Of a DNA stretch of 16,937 nt, positions 1-5,468 are shown piece after piece. Source of the stretch: an uncultured Comamonadaceae bacterium (lineage in GTDB: Bacteria; Pseudomonadota; Gammaproteobacteria; Burkholderiales; Burkholderiaceae); contig CAMLQP010000033.1 of the NCBI GenBank assembly GCA_946482115.1, positions 1-16,937 of the forward strand, in the 5' to 3' direction. The translations under genes were made by a program, and so were the position numbers. Each line of letters starts with the position of its first letter. Position 1 is the stretch's first letter. The notes under the pieces are model-generated. The model saw only the letters and a list, made by a program, of their open reading frames with translations, did not search any database and was not told where the DNA came from.

Positions 1-266
1 AGGTTGGGGTAGGTGCGCTCGTTGAACACCAGGAAGCCGGTGTCCACGCCGTGCGTGACCGGCCGGCCGTCGGCGCCGGGCAGGGTCACGTCCACGGTGT
101 GGGCATGACCGCCCAGCCGGGCCTCGGCCTCGTACAGCGTCACGTCGGCCCAGCCCTGCAGCGTGCGTGCCGCGGCCAGCCCGGCGATGCCGGCACCGAC
201 CACGGCCACACGCGGCGGGCGGCCGTGGGGACGGGGTGTGGGGGATTGGCGGGGGTCCGAGTACAT
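1..266 (-). CDS. FAD-dependent oxidoreductase, COG2907 type (N-terminal part, runs off the left edge)
   Basis: Only the first 88 codons are present. The start is taken as the ATG at 266. After a short proline-rich lead, residues 20-29 form a beta strand and a dinucleotide-binding GxGxxG (G24, G26, G29). The acidic residue closing the second strand is E46, in LYEAEARLGGHAHT, and DTGFLVFNERTYPN follows at 75-88. These match the N-terminus of the COG2907 NAD/FAD-binding, amine-oxidase-like proteins. Members are often found beside cyclopropane-fatty-acid synthase, DUF1365 and photolyase genes in light or singlet-oxygen response clusters (family knowledge; none of those partners is visible here). 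The exact substrate is unknown. The ribosome binding site is weak. The upstream 270 bp carry a palindrome and a candidate promoter, so control at its own promoter is plausible. The family call is firm; the function is not. Confidence 0.85.
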   Translation of the reverse strand, partial: MYSDPRQSPTPRPHGRPPRVAVVGAGIAGLAAARTLQGWADVTLYEAEARLGGHAHTVDVTLPGADGRPVTHGVDTGFLVFNERTYPN

Positions 267-320
267 GGCTCAGACCCCTGCCGCTGAAGAAGAAAGTACC
301 GCGAAGCGCCCTGAAACGAA

Positions 321-343
321 GGAGGGAGGGAGGGAGGAGGAGG
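321..343 (+). repeat. GGGA/GGA purine tract, possible G-quadruplex
   Basis: The plus strand reads GG, then three GGG runs each separated by a single A, then three GG runs, a pure polypurine stretch of 23 nt. It fits a G-quadruplex-forming pattern (three 3-G runs plus flanking 2-G runs with 1-nt loops) and also a short GGGA/GGA microsatellite. It falls in the untranslated region upstream of the oxidoreductase, with the G-rich strand as transcription template. Confidence 0.5.
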
Positions 344-473
344 AGAAGCGCCTCAGGATTTCGTGCCGGGCCCTGAGACCCGGCCGGCTCCGCAGTACCG
401 AAAACCTGTTGTCATGGAGCGCGCCAGCGCCCGAAAAGTTCCACATGCTCGCGACCATGGCACCTCCGGATGA

Positions 474-502
474 TTTGTCTGGCAGAAAACCCGCCGGACA
501 AA
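474..502. repeat. Inverted repeat, 10-bp arms with one mismatch
   Basis: TTTGTCTGGC (474-483) and GCCGGACAAA (493-502) are inverted copies with one T-G mismatch around a 9-nt centre. It lies just downstream of the candidate -10 box for the minus-strand oxidoreductase. T residues precede and A residues follow it, the wrong order for an intrinsic terminator in either direction. It could be a second operator or a 5' UTR hairpin. Confidence 0.4.
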
Positions 503-530
503 ATTCTACCGCATGGTCGCATTGTGACTA
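503..530 (-). promoter_or_regulatory. Candidate sigma70-type promoter for the COG2907 gene
   Basis: On the minus strand, TAGTCA (530-525, 4 of 6 matches to TTGACA) is followed after 16 bp by TAGAAT (508-503, 5 of 6 matches to TATAAT). The stretch is markedly more AT-rich than the surrounding genes. It lies immediately downstream of the glutathione peroxidase stop and about 240 bp upstream of the oxidoreductase start. The -35 element sits inside the palindrome at 524-539, as expected for a repressible promoter. This is read by eye only. Confidence 0.4.
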
Positions 531-539
531 CTTAGTCAC
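524..539. promoter_or_regulatory. Perfect 7-bp-arm palindrome, operator-like
   Basis: GTGACTA and TAGTCAC flank a 2-bp centre, a perfect dyad of 16 bp. The 2-nt loop is too tight for a good RNA hairpin, which favours a protein-binding DNA site. Dyads of TGACT/AGTCA type are typical of TetR-like dimeric regulators, but the binding protein is not in this window. The site overlaps the stop codon of the glutathione peroxidase and the candidate -35 box of the downstream minus-strand gene. Confidence 0.45.
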
Positions 540-1090
540 TTTTTGACCGCCAATAACCTTTCGACTTCAGTGGTTATCACCGGCCCGTCCGGCCGCTGCA
601 CGCTCGGATAGGCCTTGACCACCTGGCCGTCGCGGGAGATCAGGTATTTGTGGAAGTTCCATTTCGGCGGCTGCCCGGTGCGGCGGGCCAGCTCCTGAAA
701 CAGCGGATGGGCCTGCGAGCCGGTCACGGTCGTCTTGACGAACATGGGGAAGCGCACGCCGAAGGTGTTTTCGCAGAAATCGGCGATCTGCTGGTTGGAG
801 CCGGTTTCCTGCGCGAAATCGTTGGACGGGAAGCCCAGCACCACCAGCCCGCGGTCGGCGTAGCGGCGCTGCAGGCCCTCCAGCGCCTCGTACTGCGGGG
901 TGAAGCCGCAAAAACTCGCGGTGTTGACCACCAGCACCACCCGCCCTGCGTACTGGCACAGGTTCTGGGGCTTCTCATCCTGGAGCCGCTCCACGGTGTG
1001 GTCGAGCAGAGGCGGGCATGCCGCCGAGGCCGCCGAGGCCCAGAAAACCAGCGGGAGCAATCCCGCGCCGATGCCAAGCCGCTGTTTCAT
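536..1090 (-). CDS. Glutathione peroxidase family protein, exported
   Basis: A 184-aa thiol peroxidase that reduces hydroperoxides. The catalytic cysteine is C61 in NTASFCGFTPQYEAL, a Cys rather than selenocysteine form. Other tetrad residues are Q94 (after FPSNDF), W144 and N145 (WNFHKYL). C106, in the helix before GVRFPMF, lies where thioredoxin-dependent bacterial relatives (BtuE type) carry their resolving cysteine, so thioredoxin-like recycling is more likely than glutathione (inference). Residues 1-23 look like a Sec signal peptide (KQR, hydrophobic core, ASA before ACPP), which places the protein in the periplasm. The ATG at 1090 is preferred because GGAG lies 6 nt upstream and the signal peptide starts there; the longer upstream reading adds an implausible extension. 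It is tandem with the oxidoreductase on its left and divergent from the diiron protein on its right. Confidence 0.9.
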   Translation of the reverse strand: MKQRLGIGAGLLPLVFWASAASAACPPLLDHTVERLQDEKPQNLCQYAGRVVLVVNTASFCGFTPQYEALEGLQRRYADRGLVVLGFPSNDFAQETGSNQQIADFCENTFGVRFPMFVKTTVTGSQAHPLFQELARRTGQPPKWNFHKYLISRDGQVVKAYPSVQRPDGPVITTEVERLLAVKK

Positions 1091-1096
1091 GAGGAT

Positions 1097-1100
1097 CTCC
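1097..1100 (-). promoter_or_regulatory. Ribosome binding site deciding the glutathione peroxidase start
   Basis: GGAG on the minus strand lies 6 nt before the ATG at 1090-1088. It supports that start, immediately before the signal peptide, over the in-frame ATG 66 bp further upstream. Confidence 0.6.
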
Positions 1101-1178
1101 GGTGCACGATGGAACATCGACCACGGCCGCCGCCACAAGTTCAGGGCGCCGCCCAAGCCCGCACGTAATGCCTTGATT

Positions 1179-1209
1179 TTGCTGATCTTTCACACAGCCC
1201 GCTTAAAAT
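1179..1209 (+). promoter_or_regulatory. Possible promoter of the diiron protein gene
   Basis: TAAAAT at 1204-1209 is a good -10 match in an AT-richer stretch 33 bp before the ATG. The -35 is uncertain: TTGCTG at 1179-1184 would give a long 19-bp spacer, and TTGATT at 1173-1178 is too distant. Only the -10 element is reasonably supported. Confidence 0.35.
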
Positions 1210-1242
1210 TCGCAACACTTTCGTCTGCCCAAGGTTGTCGCC

Positions 1243-2094
1243 ATGCTTTACCCCGAACTGTTCAAGCAACTCGAATCCGTCCGCTGGGACATGGACAAGG
1301 ACATCCCCTGGGACTCGTTCGATGGCGTCAGGCTCAGCGACGAGCAGGCCCAGACCATCAAGATGAACGCCATCACGGAATGGGCCGCCCTGCCCGCCAC
1401 CGAGATGTTCCTGCGCGACAACCGCGACGACTCCGACTTCTCGGCCTTCATGTCGATCTGGTTCTTCGAGGAACAGAAGCACTCGCTGGTGCTGATGGAA
1501 TACCTCAAGCGCTTTCGCCCCGACCTGGCGCCGACCGAGCAGGAACTGCACGACATCCGCTTCGAGTTCGACCCGGCCCCCGCGCTGGAAACGCTGATGC
1601 TGCACTTCTGCGGCGAGATCCGCCTCAACCACTGGTACCGCCGCGCGGCCGAGTGGCACACCGAGCCAGTCATCAAGCACATCTACACCACGCTGAGCCA
1701 GGACGAGGCCCGGCACGGCGGCGCCTACCTGCGCTACATGAAGCGCGCCATCGGCAAGTTCGGCGACGACGCCCGGACCGCCTTCGCCAAGGTGGGCGTG
1801 CTGATGGCCAGCGCGCGCCGCACCGCCCAGGCCCTGCACCCGACCAACCTGCACGTGAACAAGGCGCTGTTCCCGCGCGACACCATCCAGAGCCGCCTGC
1901 CCAACCCCGAGTGGCTGGAACACTGGCTGGACAAGCAGATCGCCTTCGACGCCGTCTGGGAGAACAAGGTGGTCGAGCGCATCCTGCACAACATGGGCCT
2001 GCTGATGAACCGCAGCTTCAAGACGGTGCAGGAACTCAACCGCTTCCGCAAGGAGCTGGGCCAGGGCGGCGGCGGGCTGCAGCCCGCCGCCTGA
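1243..2094 (+). CDS. Ferritin-like diiron-carboxylate protein (acyl-ACP-desaturase-like)
   Basis: A 283-aa soluble helical protein with a full diiron ligand set in the order expected of a four-helix bundle: E46, E77xxH80 (FEEQKH), E125 (CGEIRLNHWY) and E155xxH158 (DEARHG). Spacings of 31, 48 and 30 residues resemble those of soluble acyl-ACP desaturases, whose second and fourth helices carry EENRH- and DEKRH-like motifs. A diiron oxygenase, desaturase or oxidase role is therefore more likely than iron storage, but the substrate is unknown. There is no signal peptide or membrane segment, so it should be cytoplasmic. The ATG at 1243 has only a weak AAGG upstream; a -10-like TAAAAT lies at 1204-1209. 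It is divergent from the exported peroxidase, so a shared oxidative-stress theme is possible but unproven. The C-terminus ends in a Gly/Gln/Pro/Ala tail. Confidence 0.85.
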   Translation: MLYPELFKQLESVRWDMDKDIPWDSFDGVRLSDEQAQTIKMNAITEWAALPATEMFLRDNRDDSDFSAFMSIWFFEEQKHSLVLMEYLKRFRPDLAPTEQELHDIRFEFDPAPALETLMLHFCGEIRLNHWYRRAAEWHTEPVIKHIYTTLSQDEARHGGAYLRYMKRAIGKFGDDARTAFAKVGVLMASARRTAQALHPTNLHVNKALFPRDTIQSRLPNPEWLEHWLDKQIAFDAVWENKVVERILHNMGLLMNRSFKTVQELNRFRKELGQGGGGLQPAA

Positions 2095-2098
2095 CAGC

Positions 2099-2119
2099 GC
2101 GGGGGGGTCAGATCCCCGC
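2099..2119. terminator. GC hairpin between convergent genes (weak terminator candidate)
   Basis: GCGGGG (2099-2104) pairs with CCCCGC (2114-2119) around a 9-nt loop. It sits between the converging stop codons of the diiron protein (2094) and the rhomboid-like gene (2108-2110, inside the loop). No T-run follows on either strand, so intrinsic termination is only a possibility. Confidence 0.25.
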
Positions 2120-2713
2120 CCAGCGCCGCCGGAAATCCCAGGCGGCCCAGGCACTCAGCAGGCCGAGGGCCGCGCCCCAGAAGGCGCCCGCCAGCGCGGC
2201 CGCCTGCACCACCGAACGCTCGGTGGCGGCATCCCACACCACGGGGTGGTCCCAGGCCCGCTCCAGCAGCAGCTTGGCCAGCAAGGCCAGCCCCAGCAGC
2301 ACGCCCCAGCGCCGCCCGCCGTACTGCGACAGCCGGCCCAGCGCCAGATGCACGGCCAGCACCGCCACCGCGGCGTGCAGCGCACCGGCCAGCCCCAGCG
2401 AGTGCCCGATCTGCGGCCAAAGTGGCAGCACCGCCTGGGCCAGCGGCCACGCCAGTGCCCAGGCCAGGGTGCTCCAGCCGTCGGGGCGGGCCAGCCAGGC
2501 CAGCGCCACCAGCAGGCCCAGGGCCATCTGGTTGGCGATCAGGTGTGGCGTGTTGCTGTGCACCCAGGCCGAGGTCCACAGCGTCCAGGGGTGGTTCAGC
2601 CATTCATCGGCATTCCAGGCCAGCCAGGGCACGCTGACCCCTTGCGACCACCAGGCCAGCATGCTGGCCACGCCATGCAGCGCGCACAGGATGAGCCAGC
2701 TGCGCGCGCGCAT
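2108..2713 (-). CDS. Rhombosortase-like rhomboid-family membrane protein, apparently lacking catalytic residues
   Basis: A 201-aa multi-span membrane protein with about six hydrophobic segments (roughly 5-22, 60-75, 80-97, 104-126, 136-150, 168-190). The rhomboid helix-2 signature is intact: H52, H57 and N61 in HSNTPHLIAN. The helix that should carry the catalytic serine (GxSG) reads GLAGALHA at 107-114, placing alanine 109 where serine is expected. The last helix, where relatives have an AHLAGA-like motif with the catalytic histidine, reads QAAALAGAFWG, also alanine. Rhombosortases cleave GlyGly-CTERM proteins at the inner membrane; this copy should be inactive if the alignment holds. The reading frame is intact, so it is not an obvious pseudogene. 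It follows glnE by 8 bp on the same strand, which suggests co-transcription. Family placement is good; lack of activity is inferred from motif alignment by eye. Confidence 0.75.
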   Translation of the reverse strand: MRARSWLILCALHGVASMLAWWSQGVSVPWLAWNADEWLNHPWTLWTSAWVHSNTPHLIANQMALGLLVALAWLARPDGWSTLAWALAWPLAQAVLPLWPQIGHSLGLAGALHAAVAVLAVHLALGRLSQYGGRRWGVLLGLALLAKLLLERAWDHPVVWDAATERSVVQAAALAGAFWGAALGLLSAWAAWDFRRRWAGI

Positions 2714-2721
2714 GGGCGCCG

Positions 2722-5460
2722 TCAGCCCAGCACGTGTTGCCAGAGCCGGCGCACGGCCAGCGCGTGGGTCTCGACCTCGGCGGGCTCGACCTGCGTGGGG
2801 GCCTCGTCCAGCCGGGCACGGTGCTGCATCTGCCGCAGCGCGCGGTAGGCCGAGGCGGCGGCGGCCCCCACGCCGGGTGGCAGCAGCCCGGCGTCCTCCG
2901 CCATCTGCAGCAGTGCGATGTTGCCGCGGTTGGCGCGCAGCTCGGGGTGGGCAGCCGACTGCGACAGCACCAGGTACTGCACGACGAACTCCACATCCAC
3001 CATGCCGCCGGGGCTGTGCTTGACGTCGAACAGGCCGCCGCGCACCGGGTGGGCGGCACGTACCTTGTCGCGCATGGCGCGGATCTCGTCGGCCAGCGCG
3101 GCATGGTCGCGCGGCGCGGTGATCACGGCCTCGCGCACAGCGTCGAAGCGCTGCGCCAGATCCGCCGCACCGAGCACGAAGCGGGCGCGGGTCATGGCCT
3201 GGTGCTCCCAGGTCCAGGCGGTGTTGCTGCCGCGCTGCTGCTGGTAGTTGGCATAGGCGGTGAAGCTGGTGACCAGCAGGCCGGAGCTGCCATTGGGTCG
3301 CAGCGCGGTGTCGATCTCGTAAAGGTCGCCCTCGCCGGTCTTGACGGTGAGCCAGTTGATCAGCTTGCGCACCAGCGCTGCGTAGACCTCGGGCGCGCGG
3401 TCGTCCTCGTTCTCGTCGGCGTCGTCGTAGACGAACACGATGTCGAGGTCGCTGCCGTAGCCGAGCTCCTTGCCGCCGAGCTTGCCATAGCCGATGACGG
3501 CGAAGCGCGGCTCGTCGCGGTGGCGGTTTTTCAGGCGCGCCCAGCACCAGCGCACGGTCACGCGCAGCACGGCGTCGGCCAGCGCGCTGAGGTCGTCGGC
3601 CACCGGCTCCACCGCCAGCACGCCTTCAAGGTCGCGCGCGAGCGTGCGGAACACCTCGGCATGGCAGGCGCGGCGCAGCAGGTTGAGCTGGGCTTCCTCG
3701 TCATCCTCGCCGGTGGAGCGCAGCGCCGCCAGGCGGGTTTCCAGTTCGGCCTCGAACTGGGCGGGATCGAAACGGTCGGTCAGCAGCTGGCGGCTGGCCA
3801 GCTCGTCGATCACGCCCGGGTGCTTGCGCAGGTACTGCGCCGGCCATTTGGCCGCACCCAGCAGGCGCAGCAGCCGCTCGTGCACCGAGGGGCGCTCCTG
3901 CAGCAGCGCTAGATAGCTCTCACGGCGCAGCAGCGCCTCCATCCAGTCGGCCATGCGCAGCGCGGCGGTCTCGCTCACGCGGCCTTCCTCCAGCCAGGCG
4001 CCGGTGCGCTGCACCAGCCGCGCCAGGCGCACGCGCGTGTCCTCACGCAAGGCCAGCACGCGCGGGTGCTCGCACCACTGCGCCACCTTGGCGGCGAAGC
4101 TGTCGGGCAGTTGGGGCAGCACCGAGGCCAGGTCTTCGACCGCGCTGCGCTGGGCGCCGCCGCAGCCCTTGCCGCTGCAGCTCTTGCCCGAGCCGCCCAG
4201 CAGCGTGTCGAACTCCTGCGCCACCGCCTCGCGGTGGGCATCCAGCGTGTGCAGGAAGGGGCACAGGCTCTCGTAGCCCATGGTGGCGGCCAGCCAGGCG
4301 AGGTCGTCGTCGCGCGTGGGCAGCAGGTGGGTCTGCTGGTCGTCCAGGTACTGGATGCGGTGCTCGACGCGGCGCAGGAAGTCGTAGGCCTGGGCCAGCG
4401 CGGTGGCGGTGGCCTCGGGCATCAGGCCGGCGCGCTGCAACCGCGCCAGCGCGTCCAGCGTGGGGCGGGTGCGCAGTTCGGGGAACTGGCCGCCGCGCAC
4501 CACTTGCAGCAGCTGCACGGTGAATTCGATCTCGCGGATGCCGCCGCGCGAGAGCTTGACGTCGTTGCTGCGGCCGGGGTTGCCGGCGGCGCGCTTGGCG
4601 GCGTGGTCGCGGATCTGGCGGTGCAGGCTGCGCAGCGCGTCAAAGACGTTGTAGTCGAGGTAGCGGCGGAACACGAAGGGCAGCACCACCGCGCGCAGCG
4701 ACACCGCCGAGCCGGCGACGGCGGCCTGCGGGGCGACGACGCGGCTCTTGAGCCAGGCGAAGCGCTCCCACTCGCGGCCCTGTACCAGGAAATACTCCTC
4801 CAGCGCGCCCAGCGACACCGCCGATGGCCCGGAGTTGCCGTTGGGCCGCAGCGCCAGGTCGACGCGGAACACGTTGCCGTGCTCGGTGGTCTCGCCCACC
4901 AGCTGGTAGATGCGCTTGACCGCCTTGCCGAAGTATTCGTGGTTGGAGATGCGCTGGCGGCCTTCGGCATTGCCGGCGGTCTCGCCGTCGTGGTCGTAGA
5001 CGTAGATCAGGTCGATGTCGCTGGAGACGTTGAGCTCGCGCGCACCGAGCTTGCCCATGCCGATGACCCAGAACTGCGCCCGCGCGCCGGCGGCGGTGAG
5101 CGGGGCGCCGTGCTGGGCGTCGAGTTCGGCCAGCGCCGCCCCGCAGGCGTGGTCCAGCGCCAGCTCGGCCAGCTCGGTCACGGCGGCGGTGACGTCGGCC
5201 AGCGAGGCCCCGGCCTCGCAATCAAGCACCGCCAGGCGCTCCAGCACCAGCTGGCGCAGCACGCGCAGCGCCGACGGCAGGTCCAGCCCGCGCCCACGCA
5301 GTCCGTCCAGGGCCTGGCGCTGGGCGGCCTTGAGCGGCAGGCCAGGCGGCAGCAGCGGCAGCTCGGCCTCGTAGCGGCGCCGCACCCGCTGCACGAAGCG
5401 GGAGTAAGCAGCCGTTACAGGGACCACCGGATCGGAACCCTCCGAAACACGCACCGTCAT
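2722..5460 (-). CDS. glnE: Bifunctional glutamine synthetase adenylyltransferase/adenylyl-removing enzyme
   Basis: GlnE attaches AMP to and removes it from glutamine synthetase, tuning its activity to nitrogen status under PII control. The 912-aa protein has the two nucleotidyltransferase domains of the family: an N-terminal deadenylylase core with GMGKLGARELNVSSDID (134-150, metal ligands D148 and D150) and a C-terminal adenylylase core with GYGKLGGKELGYGSDLD (657-673, D671 and D673). Each is followed by an RPNG motif (206-209 and 721-724). A helical PII-responsive linker lies between. A short Gly/Ser/Cys-rich insertion at 422-435 holds two cysteines. The ATG at 5460 has no clear ribosome binding site; a GTG at 5427 (residue 12) has GGAGG 11 nt upstream and is an alternative. 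The gene is head-to-head with yhdP and probably co-transcribed with the downstream rhomboid-like gene. Length is near the family's usual 900-950 residues. Confidence 0.97.
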   Translation of the reverse strand: MTVRVSEGSDPVVPVTAAYSRFVQRVRRRYEAELPLLPPGLPLKAAQRQALDGLRGRGLDLPSALRVLRQLVLERLAVLDCEAGASLADVTAAVTELAELALDHACGAALAELDAQHGAPLTAAGARAQFWVIGMGKLGARELNVSSDIDLIYVYDHDGETAGNAEGRQRISNHEYFGKAVKRIYQLVGETTEHGNVFRVDLALRPNGNSGPSAVSLGALEEYFLVQGREWERFAWLKSRVVAPQAAVAGSAVSLRAVVLPFVFRRYLDYNVFDALRSLHRQIRDHAAKRAAGNPGRSNDVKLSRGGIREIEFTVQLLQVVRGGQFPELRTRPTLDALARLQRAGLMPEATATALAQAYDFLRRVEHRIQYLDDQQTHLLPTRDDDLAWLAATMGYESLCPFLHTLDAHREAVAQEFDTLLGGSGKSCSGKGCGGAQRSAVEDLASVLPQLPDSFAAKVAQWCEHPRVLALREDTRVRLARLVQRTGAWLEEGRVSETAALRMADWMEALLRRESYLALLQERPSVHERLLRLLGAAKWPAQYLRKHPGVIDELASRQLLTDRFDPAQFEAELETRLAALRSTGEDDEEAQLNLLRRACHAEVFRTLARDLEGVLAVEPVADDLSALADAVLRVTVRWCWARLKNRHRDEPRFAVIGYGKLGGKELGYGSDLDIVFVYDDADENEDDRAPEVYAALVRKLINWLTVKTGEGDLYEIDTALRPNGSSGLLVTSFTAYANYQQQRGSNTAWTWEHQAMTRARFVLGAADLAQRFDAVREAVITAPRDHAALADEIRAMRDKVRAAHPVRGGLFDVKHSPGGMVDVEFVVQYLVLSQSAAHPELRANRGNIALLQMAEDAGLLPPGVGAAAASAYRALRQMQHRARLDEAPTQVEPAEVETHALAVRRLWQHVLG

Positions 5461-5463
5461 AAT
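5458..5463 (+). promoter_or_regulatory. Possible -10 box at the glnE/yhdP divide
   Basis: CATAAT matches TATAAT at 5 of 6 positions. It lies 5 nt before the first ATG of yhdP and 11 nt before an in-frame second ATG at 5475, while overlapping the ATG of glnE. No convincing -35 is visible. If real, the yhdP transcript would be leaderless or nearly so. Confidence 0.3.
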
Positions 5464-5468
5464 TTGAA

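Noticed and set aside
524..545. The GTGACTA/TAGTCAC dyad followed by a T-run read as a plus-strand terminator
   Set aside because: No plus-strand gene ends there and the 2-nt loop is too tight. An operator at the downstream minus-strand promoter explains it better.
900..3023. A 707-codon plus-strand frame spanning three genes
   Set aside because: Low-complexity Arg/Pro/Ala shadow sequence overlapping genes with clear motifs in other frames.
2108..3547. A 479-codon minus frame joining the rhomboid-like protein to an upstream extension
   Set aside because: The upstream part is Arg/Pro-rich shadow of glnE in another frame. The real rhomboid start is the ATG at 2713, right after the glnE stop.
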